Below, piece after piece: positions 7,524 to 13,594 of a DNA stretch of 16,687 nucleotides. The stretch's first letter is position 1; each line of letters opens with the position of its first letter. The notes under the pieces are model-generated. The model saw nothing but the letters and a program-made list of their open reading frames with translations. It was not told the DNA's origin and searched no databases. The position numbers and the translations under genes were made by a program. This DNA comes from an uncultured Clostridia bacterium (GTDB lineage: Bacteria > Bacillota > Clostridia > TANB77 > CAG-508), in assembly GCA_947632745.1 (NCBI GenBank), contig CANRQH010000018.1, positions 1 to 16,687 on the forward strand, given 5' to 3'.

Positions 7524-8634
7524 ATGATAAATATTAATAAAATTTTTGATGAAGCAATACAAAAAGATGCATCAGATATTCATTTTATACCAGAGAATAA
7601 ACCTATGCTTAGAATTGCCAGAGATTTAGTTCCAAGTGACAATGGAGAAGTTTTAACAGAGGAAGATATGGCAGAGATATATGACTTTTTAGTAAAAGGA
7701 AATGTTGAAGCTGATAAAGAATATAGAGAAAAAAGATTTTTAGATACTCTTTGTGAATATGCAGGACTTCGTTTTAGGGTAAATATATCTTCAACAGAAG
7801 GTGTGCCAACTGCAACACTTAGAATTATAAAAAATGAATTACCAAGTTATGAATCTTTAGGTGTTCCAGATGTAGTAAGAAGAATGACTTTCCAAACACA
7901 AGGCTTAATGCTAGTTACTGGAAAAACAAACTCTGGTAAGAGTACAACCTTAAGTGCATTAATAAACGAAATAAACGAAAATCAAAATAGAAAAATTTTA
8001 TCTTTGGAAAACCCAATAGAATATAAGCACCATTCTAAAAAATCAATAATTGTACAAAAAGAGGTTGGACTTGGTAGAGATACATTAAGTTACCATGATG
8101 GTGTAAAGAACTCTTTAAGAGAGGACTGCGACATATTAGTAATTCGGAGAGATAAGAGATAAAATTACAATGGAGGGTGCAATAGAAATGGCAGAATCTG
8201 GACACTTAGTTTTAGGTACTCTTCATACAAAATCTTGTGCAGAAACAATAGACAGAATGATTAACTTTTATGAAGTAAGAGACCAAGCACAAATAAAATA
8301 CATGTTATCTTCAATTCTTAAACTAGTTATATCTCAAAGATTATTACCAGACCAAAATAATAAATTAGTATTAGTACCAGAGGTTATGGTAGTTGATAAC
8401 ATAGTTTCAGGTATAATAAGAAAAGAAAAGATAAGTGTATCTGAAATAGAAGATGCAATACAAAGTGGTAGCGAAAAAGGAAGTATTGGTTTAGTAAATT
8501 CTTTAGCAAAATTATTTATAGAGGGAAGAATAACATTAGATCAAGCAAAGGCACAAATAGAAGAAAAAAATGTAGAAATATTAAACAGAACAATTATGCA
8601 ATTAAAAATTCAGCAAAATGGTGGAAGAAGATAA
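7524..8634 (+). pseudogene. pilT: PilT retraction ATPase, split by a +1 frameshift (or recoded)
   Basis: Two reading frames (7524-8162 and the frame that continues to 8634) form one PilT-like ATPase of about 369 residues once a single extra C at 8145 is discounted. PilT drives pilus retraction and twitching. Part one has ASDIHFIPENKP near the N-terminus and Walker A TGKTNSGKSTT (residues 132-142). The break falls inside Walker B: DILVI is followed by CGG and a stop 15 nt on, while skipping the C restores DILVIGEIRD. Part two continues TMEGAIEMAESGHLVLGTLHT and a normal C-terminal domain. AGGAGG precedes the ATG. Apart from the frameshift, the gene looks undecayed. It may be a recent mutation, a sequence error or programmed frameshifting; the ROK gene at 10193 breaks in the same way. 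Confidence 0.85.
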
Positions 8635-8694
8635 AAATTTAAAGAAAGGAGTGTATGATTATTTAAATTATTAAATATATCATACAAGGAAAAT

Positions 8695-10044
8695 ATGGCA
8701 ACATTTTATTATAGAGCTATAACTTCTAATGGACATATAGTTACTAATAAAGTTGAAGAAGCAAATAGATTAATTTTAATAAAAAAATTAAAATCAAATG
8801 GTTTACAACCTATTTCTGTAGCACAAACAGCTAATAGAAAACGTGTAATTGCTAAAAAGAAAAAAAGAAATGCTTCAACAGCTAAGAGTGTTATAGAAGA
8901 ACTTAATACAACAGTAGATATAAATGATAATAGAAGAAAGTTAACACTTAAAGATAAAATAAACAGCTATTTAGGTACAGAGGACAAAGTAACTTCAAGA
9001 GACATATCTATTTTTACACAAAACTTTTATTTATTAAAAAAGGCAAATTTCAATAATGTACATGCTTTATCTACTATTATTGAAAGTACAGAGAATTTAA
9101 CTTTAGTTGAGATTTTAGACGATATTTTAGCAGGTGTTGAAGCAGGAGATTATATGTATAAAACAATGGAGTACTACTCTAATGTATTTCCATATATATA
9201 CATAAATATGATAAGAGTTGGAGAATTATCAGGTTCGCTAGAAAACGCATTACTTCAGGCGAGAGAATATTTGGAAGAAAATGATTCAATAAATAGAAGA
9301 TTAAAAGGAATACTAATACCAAACCTTCTTCAATTTGCATTATTATTTGTAATGTTAATTGTTGGTACATTATTTGCTTTACCTCAAATTGAAAAGGTAT
9401 TTGAAGAAGTTGGAACTTCATCAACACTTCCAGCAATAACAATATGGTTCCAAGGATTTGTAAATTTTTGTCTTAGCCATTGGCAGCTTCCAGCACTTAT
9501 ACTTGTTGCAATAATAGCTGCAATAATATGGTACATACATACACCTAAAGGAAGGTATAGATACCATTATTTTAAATATACAATGCCGATTTTTGGTAAA
9601 CTAATATTTTCAATAGACCTTTCAAGACTTATGAAAGCTATGCTTTTAAACTTAAAAAATGGAATGAGAATACAAGAAGCAATAGAAGTAAGTAAAAATG
9701 TTGTAAATAACTATGTTATGCTTTCAATAATAGAAAATTCATTAAAGAACTTGCTTATAGGACAATCTTGGATAGAACCATTTGAAAGATCAGGTTTGAC
9801 CTCTCCGATGGTTACAGAGATGTTAAAAATAGGTATGCAAACAGACCTTGCTGAAATGATGGATAAATTAGTTGAATATATGAAAATAGATATAGATAAT
9901 ACTATGGAAAAAATCATGAAAACATTGCCACAGGTTATGTATGCAATAGTAGGAATAATCTTAATATTCTTCGTATTAGTTGTAGTTGTTCCAATGATTC
10001 AAGTTTACATGGGAAATTTCTTATTCGATGCATATTTAGATTAA
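8695..10044 (+). CDS. pilC: PilC/GspF-type inner-membrane platform protein
   Basis: A 449-residue membrane platform that couples the PilB and PilT motors to the growing pilus. The N-terminus (ATFYYRAITSNGHIV, then a basic linker KRVIAKKKKRN) is typical of PilC. Two GspF repeats follow: the first around TSRDISIFTQNFYLL to about residue 230 and the second from FSIDLSRLMKAMLLN, each with the family pattern G..L..AL/M. Membrane segments lie at about 206-230, 266-281 and 415-436. AAGGA (8686-8690) sets the start. Last gene of the cluster, followed by a terminator hairpin. Confidence 0.93.
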   Translation: MATFYYRAITSNGHIVTNKVEEANRLILIKKLKSNGLQPISVAQTANRKRVIAKKKKRNASTAKSVIEELNTTVDINDNRRKLTLKDKINSYLGTEDKVTSRDISIFTQNFYLLKKANFNNVHALSTIIESTENLTLVEILDDILAGVEAGDYMYKTMEYYSNVFPYIYINMIRVGELSGSLENALLQAREYLEENDSINRRLKGILIPNLLQFALLFVMLIVGTLFALPQIEKVFEEVGTSSTLPAITIWFQGFVNFCLSHWQLPALILVAIIAAIIWYIHTPKGRYRYHYFKYTMPIFGKLIFSIDLSRLMKAMLLNLKNGMRIQEAIEVSKNVVNNYVMLSIIENSLKNLLIGQSWIEPFERSGLTSPMVTEMLKIGMQTDLAEMMDKLVEYMKIDIDNTMEKIMKTLPQVMYAIVGIILIFFVLVVVVPMIQVYMGNFLFDAYLD

Positions 10045-10045
10045 C

Positions 10046-10097
10046 AAATGAGGACAATTTCTTTTTGAAAAAATTCAATTTGGAGTTGTCCTTATTT
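10046..10097 (+). terminator. Terminator-like hairpin at the end of the pilus cluster
   Basis: AAATGAGGACAA (10046-10057) pairs with TTGTCCTTATTT (10086-10097), 12 bp with one G-U, right after the pilC stop. The loop (28 nt) contains T5 and A6 runs. Its left arm also carries a TGAGGAC core shared with the repeats around the ROK gene, so it may have derived from that repeat family. Confidence 0.55.
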
Positions 10098-10131
10098 GAT
10101 GATTTTGGGGACTTAAGAAAAAAAGCATCAT
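10097..10131 (+). repeat. 35-bp palindromic repeat, copy 1 (left of ROK gene)
   Basis: TGATGATTTTGGGGACTTAA followed by GAAAAAAAGCATCAT. It matches copy 2 at 11094-11128 in 33 of 35 positions, same orientation. The ends (TGATG / CATCA) and the T4/A-run are inverted, so each copy can fold into a stem around GGGGACTTAAG. Further TGRGGAC cores lie at 10049, 10145 and 11136. Confidence 0.75.
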
Positions 10132-10192
10132 GTAGTAATAAATTTGAGGACTAAAAAAAATTACAAAATAAAAGTAAGGGAAGGATTTTTAT

Positions 10193-11093
10193 ATGAAAGA
10201 AAAAGTAAATATTGGAGTAGATTTAGGTGGAAGCCATGTGTCTGTCGGAGTTGTCAATGACAATGGTGAAATTATAGAACAATTTGAAAAAGATTTTACA
10301 ATGAAAGAAAAAGAAAATTTAATAGAAGTTGCAATTCGGATATATTTTAGAAATAGTAAATAAATTAAAAGAAAAATATGAATTTACAAAATTTGGATTA
10401 GGTATGGCAGGGTCAATTTCTAAAGGTAAAGTTTTAAAATCTGTTAATTTAGGTATAAAGGAATATGATATTACTGGAAAATTAGAAAATGCAACAGGTT
10501 TAAAAGTAAATGTAAAAAATGATGCCAAGTGTGCAGCAATTGCAGAGTATAAATTTGGAAAATGTAAAAATTACAAAAATGTTCTGTTTTTAACTCTTGG
10601 AACAGGTATTGGAGGAGCATATATTTACCAAGGAAATTTGATGGAAGGCTCTGTTTTCGAAGGCTTTGAATTTGGACATATGATAATAAAAGAAAATGGA
10701 TTATTATGTAATTGTGGTAAAAAAGGATGTTTTGAAAAATATGCAAGTATTTTGACATTTAAAAAGAAAATAATTGAAAGACTAAATTTATCTTATGAGA
10801 TTTCAGGTCCGGATTTAAGGCATGAAATGAAATTGTCTGAAAATAAAATACAAGATATTGAAGAAGAGTATGTTGATAATCTAGCTTTGGGACTATCAAA
10901 TTTAATAAATATTTTTGAACCTGATTGCATTGTAATCGGTGGTGGTTTTGCAAGATATGATTATATACTTTTAGAACCGCTTAAAGATAAAATAATAAAT
11001 TCTAATTTGCTATTTAACCCAAGACAAGATATAATTATTGAAGCAGCTGAGCTTGGAAATGATGCAGGTGTGATTGGCGCAAGTATTATTTAG
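10193..11093 (+). pseudogene. ROK-family sugar kinase, split by a +1 frameshift (or recoded)
   Basis: Discounting one extra C at 10337, the gene encodes 299 residues, normal for a cytoplasmic ROK glucokinase-type enzyme that phosphorylates a hexose with ATP. Motifs in the restored numbering: VNIGVDLGGSHVSVGVV at the N-terminus (phosphate-1), GLGMAGSIS, VKNDAKCAAIAE with the catalytic Asp110, LTLGTGIGGAYIYQG, zinc ligands His162 and CNCGKKGC (Cys172, 174, 179) and IVIGGGFA. The upstream frame starts at ATG 10193 (AAGGGAAGGA before it), and stops at 10363 after AUU CGG; the downstream frame carries the rest. Removing the C yields VAIGYILEIVNKLK, as expected. Substrate cannot be told from sequence. 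No promoter is obvious between it and pilC. Confidence 0.85.
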
Positions 11094-11128
11094 TGATGCT
11101 TTTGGGGACTTAAGAAAAAATGCATCAT
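11094..11128 (+). repeat. 35-bp palindromic repeat, copy 2 (right of ROK gene)
   Basis: TGATGCTTTTGGGGACTTAA followed by GAAAAAATGCATCAT begins directly after the kinase stop codon. TGATGC and GCATCA pair as a 6-bp outer stem. It is followed at 11136-11151 by TGGGGACGTCCTTTTT, a related half-element with a GGACGTCC palindrome. It may double as the kinase terminator. Confidence 0.75.
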
Positions 11129-11190
11129 TTGTTATTGGGGACGTCCTTTTTTGACATCATCACCGAGTAAAAAAAATTTTGTTAAAACTA

Positions 11191-11219
11191 TTGACAAATC
11201 TTTTTATAAAGCTTATAAT
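11191..11219 (+). promoter_or_regulatory. Consensus sigma-A promoter for tRNA-Tyr
   Basis: Perfect TTGACA (11191-11196), 17-bp spacer, perfect TATAAT (11214-11219). It lies 29 bp before the mature tRNA 5' end. A small hairpin GTGCT / AGCAC (11226-11230 with 11238-11242) sits in the 5' leader. It is the best promoter in the window, as expected for a tRNA. Confidence 0.9.
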
Positions 11220-11248
11220 AAAAAAGTGCTGTACAAAAGCACATTAAT

Positions 11249-11552
11249 GGGCAAGTGGTCGAGTGGTTAATGGCACCAGACTGTGGTCTTTGGTAACAAA
11301 CACCTAAATTTGCAGCTCATATAAGTGATTATATGATGATAACTAGGCTAATTCGGGGAAGTCTTAACAGATTAAGCTGATGATAATCCCGAGCTAGGAA
11401 GGAATTCCGAGTGTAGAGACTTTATACCTGGTATCTTGAAAAAGATAAAGAGAAAGTCCAGACTACAAACATGAAAATGGTAGTGAAAACTATAGTAGTA
11501 AGAAATCTGGCCGCGAGAGCGTACGATGGTTCGAATCCATCCTTGCCCACCA
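11249..11552 (+). tRNA. tRNA-Tyr(GUA), interrupted by a group I intron
   Basis: The exons 11249-11284 and 11503-11552 join to an 86-nt class II tRNA with encoded CCA. Acceptor stem GGGCAAG / CTTGCCC with discriminator A; D-arm GTC..GGC; anticodon stem CCAGA / TCTGG; anticodon loop CTGTAAA, giving GUA; variable arm with CGC-GAGA-GCG; T-arm GATGG-TTCGAAT-CCATC. Class II shape, GUA anticodon and discriminator A identify tyrosine, and GACTGTAAATC is the usual anticodon sequence of Firmicute tRNA-Tyr. The intron splits the anticodon between U35 and A36. Read without splicing, the 5' part seems to show a GTG (His) anticodon, but then no valid arm forms. A consensus promoter lies upstream and a terminator directly downstream. 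Confidence 0.93.
11285..11502 (+). ncRNA. Group I self-splicing intron in tRNA-Tyr
   Basis: The 218-nt intron has group I hallmarks. The 5' exon ends in U, pairing as U-G: CTGT (11281-11284) with internal guide GCAG (11312-11315) forms P1. P2 CATATAA/TTATATG (11318-11335). P4 TCGGG/CCCGA (11353-11357, 11388-11392). P5 CTTAA/TTAAG (11363-11376). P6 GGAA/TTCC with a GGAA loop. P7 GACTTT/AAAGTC (11418-11423, 11453-11458), inside the conserved R and S elements GTAGAGAC and AAAGTCC. P8 TATCTT/AAGATA with a GAAA loop. P9 ACTAC/GTAGT (11462-11466, 11495-11499), enclosing two GAAA-capped hairpins. The last intron base is G (11502). The core resembles the cyanobacterial tRNA-Leu(UAA) intron (IC3-like). 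It has no internal ORF. I could not assign P3 with certainty. Confidence 0.9.
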
Positions 11553-11553
11553 A

Positions 11554-11578
11554 AATACAAGGAAACTTGTATTTTTTT
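11554..11578 (+). terminator. Rho-independent terminator of tRNA-Tyr
   Basis: AATACAAG-GAAA-CTTGTATT (11554-11573) followed by T5, two bases after the encoded CCA. Perfect 8-bp stem with a GNRA loop. Confidence 0.92.
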
Positions 11579-11622
11579 AAAATTAAAATGGCGAACTAAA
11601 ATTCGCAAAAAGGAAGGAAAAA

Positions 11623-12006
11623 ATGAAATTTTCTAGTAATAAAGAAAAAGGAAATAGTGGGCTAGGTATGGCAATAGGTTATTTTTCAACAAATGGATAT
11701 ACTGTTTCAATACCATTAAATGATACACAAGACTATGATTTAATTGTTGAAAAAAATAATAAGTTGAAAAAAGTACAAGTAAAATCAACTGGATGTATAG
11801 CAAAGGGTGGAAATTATCAAGTGGCTTTAAAAAGTTGTGGAGGAACAAAGGGAAAAACTTATAAAACAATTCTAAATACTAATATAGATTTAGTTTTTAT
11901 TTTAACTCAAGAAAAAGATATGTATTTAATTCCGAAAAAAGATATAAAAAATGTTAGTACTTTAAGTTTGTGTGATAAATATAATCAGTATAAAGTTTTT
12001 TTATAA
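11623..12006 (+). CDS. PD-(D/E)XK nuclease, I-Ssp6803I-like homing endonuclease
   Basis: 127 residues. The core SIPLNDTQDYDLIVE..NKLKKVQVKSTG fits the PD-(D/E)XK fold with the QxK variant: Asp39, Gln52 and Lys54. The spacing (13 and 15 residues) equals that of the catalytic Asp36, Gln49, Lys51 of I-Ssp6803I, as I recall it, the homing endonuclease of a cyanobacterial tRNA-fMet group I intron. The first-helix Glu of that family is not evident (GNSGLGMA has Leu14 at the aligned place; Glu8 is nearby), so activity is uncertain. AGGAAGG (11611-11617) sets the start; a small hairpin GCGAA/TTCGC (11591-11606) precedes it. It begins 70 nt after the split tRNA-Tyr, outside the intron and beyond the tRNA terminator. 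Family fairly sure; role in intron homing is inference. Other PD-(D/E)XK nucleases are possible. Confidence 0.72.
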   Translation: MKFSSNKEKGNSGLGMAIGYFSTNGYTVSIPLNDTQDYDLIVEKNNKLKKVQVKSTGCIAKGGNYQVALKSCGGTKGKTYKTILNTNIDLVFILTQEKDMYLIPKKDIKNVSTLSLCDKYNQYKVFL

Positions 12007-12249
12007 TTTAAAGAGATTACAAATTAATTCTTATACTAGATTTTATTAAAATAATATGTTAATATATAAATAATTTAAATTCACAAATTCAAATTTAGTC
12101 AAAATTCAAGCAAAAATCTGAAAAATTCGCGATTAGAGGTGATGGAAACTTTTATTATTCAAGATAGGAAGTATTATACTTATTAAGTTATCAAGAATAT
12201 AAATTATCTAAAAGGTAAATAATAAAGAAAAAGAAAGAAGGGAAATACT

Positions 12250-12528
12250 ATGGAAAAATTTAGAGAATTTGACTTAAATGAAAATTTGCAAGAATTTCAA
12301 GAAAAGAGTACAATAGAAATTGAATTTGACAGAAATATAGTTGGAAAGATAAAACTTAAAGAAGCAGTAGTAAAATATGATGAAAAAAAAGGATATATAA
12401 ATATAGATAGTAAAAATGGAAATTTTAAAATAAATACAACATTAGTATATGGATATGGAAGAGAAGATGATGTAATATATATAAATTTAGATACAATATT
12501 GTTAAAAATAAAAAAATCTTTCTTATAA
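12250..12528 (+). CDS. Small charged protein of unknown function
   Basis: I do not recognise this 92-residue protein. It has an acidic N-terminal segment (FREFDLNENLQEFQEK) and a run of predicted beta strands (STIEIEFDRNIVGKIKLKEAVVKYD, then GYINIDSKNGNFKINTTLVYGYG), ending KIKKSFL. No signal peptide, membrane helix or cysteine. AGAAGGGAAA before the ATG is an acceptable ribosome site, and codon use matches neighbours. The 243 bases before it (12007-12249) hold no convincing gene or terminator; a weak TATACT at 12175-12180 is the only promoter hint. It lies between the nuclease and the RHH regulator, within the accessory stretch. Confidence 0.55.
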   Translation: MEKFREFDLNENLQEFQEKSTIEIEFDRNIVGKIKLKEAVVKYDEKKGYINIDSKNGNFKINTTLVYGYGREDDVIYINLDTILLKIKKSFL

Positions 12529-12579
12529 TAAGCTTGTAATTAAATAAAAATGTAATAAATAATGTATACGACCAACCCA

Positions 12580-12596
12580 GTAGTCAAAAATACTAC
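12580..12596. promoter_or_regulatory. Putative operator (inverted GTAGT/ACTAC) upstream of RHH gene
   Basis: GTAGTCAAAAATACTAC: 5-bp inverted arms separated by 7 bp, 11 bp upstream of the proposed -35. An 11-bp core, GTAGTCAAAAA, recurs inverted at 13106-13116 before the next gene. Likely binding site of the tandem RHH protein encoded just downstream. Confidence 0.5.
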
Positions 12597-12606
12597 CGGA
12601 TAGGAA

Positions 12607-12635
12607 TTAAAAACACCATTTTAAGACATTATAAT
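12607..12635 (+). promoter_or_regulatory. Probable promoter of the RHH gene
   Basis: TTAAAA (12607-12612), 17-bp spacer, perfect TATAAT (12630-12635), 20 bp before the ATG. The inverted pair ACACCA (12613-12618) and TGGTGT (12648-12653) spans the -10 and overlaps the GAGGTGG ribosome site, so it is a second possible operator; most of it would not be transcribed if this promoter is right. Confidence 0.4.
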
Positions 12636-12655
12636 AATAAAATGAGGTGGTGTAA

Positions 12656-12988
12656 ATGAATACTTTTGACAAATATTTATTAAAAAAGGACATACTTTTA
12701 AAAAGAAGGATAGAAATCGATAGTTCGCTATATGAAAAATTAGCAAAATTATCAGATATATATGATGCATCTGTTAACAAATTAGTAAATATAGCAATTA
12801 TAGAATTGCTAAAAACAGAAAATGTACAAATATATGAAAGACCACAAAATGAAATATCAGAATCGCATAATTTTGCTATAAGACAAACATCATATGAAGG
12901 AATGGAAAAATTAAGAGAAAAGTATGGATTATCTTTATACAAATTAACGAACATTGCTATCTATAATGCATTAGATACTATTGAATAA
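12656..12988 (+). CDS. Tandem ribbon-helix-helix DNA-binding protein
   Basis: 110 residues containing two copies of an RHH-like unit. Copy 1 (about 17-53): RRIEIDSSLYEKLAKLSDI followed by YDASVNKLVNIAIIELL. Copy 2 (about 71-107): HNFAIRQTSYEGMEKLREK followed by YGLSLYKLTNIAIYNAL. Each has a beta strand with alternating residues, helix 1, the turn ending in S..KL.NIAI and helix 2. Normal RHH repressors are dimers of one unit; two in one chain give a built-in pseudo-dimer, as in TraY of F-like plasmids. GAGGTGG (12644-12650) precedes the ATG. A GTAGT/ACTAC inverted repeat lies upstream and a matching half lies before the next gene, suggesting that it regulates both. Fold fairly sure; targets inferred. 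Confidence 0.7.
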   Translation: MNTFDKYLLKKDILLKRRIEIDSSLYEKLAKLSDIYDASVNKLVNIAIIELLKTENVQIYERPQNEISESHNFAIRQTSYEGMEKLREKYGLSLYKLTNIAIYNALDTIE

Positions 12989-12998
12989 AAGTTAAAAA

Positions 12999-13078
12999 GT
13001 AGATATTTAAATTGAAGTGAACGAAAATTATAAAAATAGTATGAATAGTTCACTTCAAATTTTATATCTACATTTTTT
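12999..13078 (+). terminator. Long stem-loop terminator after RHH gene
   Basis: GTAGATAT (12999-13006) pairs with ATATCTAC (13064-13071) and GAAGTGAAC (13014-13022) with GTTCACTTC (13048-13056), interrupted by a short A/T internal loop. The apical loop is 25 nt. T-rich ATTTTTTAT follows the stem. It fits a Rho-independent terminator with an unusually long stem; a miniature inverted-repeat insertion is an alternative. Confidence 0.65.
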
Positions 13079-13105
13079 ATTAATATAAAAAGCTTAAAAG
13101 AATAC

Positions 13106-13116
13106 TTTTTGACTAC
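13106..13116. promoter_or_regulatory. Second GTAGTCAAAAA site (inverted), upstream of the 13124 promoter
   Basis: TTTTTGACTAC on the plus strand is the exact reverse complement of the core at 12580-12590. It ends 7 bp before the -35 of the promoter for the helical protein. The other arm is degenerate. Confidence 0.45.
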
Positions 13117-13123
13117 CAAAAGG

Positions 13124-13153
13124 TTGACAAGAAATAAAAAAAAGAAGTATAAT
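13124..13153 (+). promoter_or_regulatory. Sigma-A promoter of the helical unknown gene
   Basis: Perfect TTGACA (13124-13129), 18-bp spacer, perfect TATAAT (13148-13153). A second TATAAT lies at 13191-13196. The leader to the ATG at 13257 is nearly 100 nt. Confidence 0.75.
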
Positions 13154-13256
13154 TAAAAATAAGTGTTTATACAGTATAACATAAAAAGTATATAATATGG
13201 TTTATAGGTATAACCATATTAAAAACCTAAATATATTATACGAGGATGAAAATATT

Positions 13257-13577
13257 ATGAATTTTTATGAATGGCAAAAAAAATACCATGAAAAGAAAAT
13301 TATAAAATTAATAGAAGAAGTTACTAAAAAAGAGATAAAAACTCTCCAAAAGCTTGGGATTGAAATAGAAAATAAAATTTATACAGAATATGAATATGAA
13401 ATATTAAAGTTAGAATTAATAAAATACTATAAAAATTATGATATGGATAAAGAGGAACTAAAGAAGGTAAAACCATTAGTAAATGGAGTAACAAGAAGCA
13501 AATACAATGAACTATTGGAAAAATTTTATCAAATAGATAAAAAATATGAAAATTCATTTAATAAAATTTCTTTTTAA
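13257..13577 (+). CDS. Small helical protein of unknown function
   Basis: I do not recognise this 106-residue protein. It is almost entirely charged and helical, rich in Lys, Glu and Tyr (for example WQKKYHEKKIIKLIEEVTKK and LELIKYYKNYDMDKEELKK), without membrane segments or cysteines. I place the start at ATG 13257, preceded by GAGG (13242-13245). The in-frame ATG at 13197 has no ribosome site and sits on a TATAAT. It has its own consensus promoter carrying a half-site shared with the RHH gene, and its own terminator, so it is a single-gene unit probably controlled by that regulator. Function cannot be told from sequence. Confidence 0.55.
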   Translation: MNFYEWQKKYHEKKIIKLIEEVTKKEIKTLQKLGIEIENKIYTEYEYEILKLELIKYYKNYDMDKEELKKVKPLVNGVTRSKYNELLEKFYQIDKKYENSFNKISF

Positions 13578-13594
13578 AACATATATTAAAATAT

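Noticed and set aside
11249..11300. tRNA-His reading (CTGTGGT loop with GTG anticodon)
   Set aside because: The unspliced continuation gives no valid 3' stem, variable arm or T-arm; splicing gives a complete tRNA-Tyr.
11351..11358. A third AATTCGG occurrence as another frameshift site
   Set aside because: It lies in the intron P4 helix, where the C is base-paired (TCGGG with CCCGA) and nothing is translated.
11372..11608. Minus-strand 78-codon ORF containing GGQGWIRTIVRSRG
   Set aside because: It is the antisense of the tRNA-Tyr 3' exon and intron; such WIRT-like peptides are well-known artefacts of tRNA genes.
12142..12186. Mini-ORF METFIIQDRKYYTY after AGAGGTG
   Set aside because: Only 14 codons, ribosome site abuts the ATG, no recognisable product.
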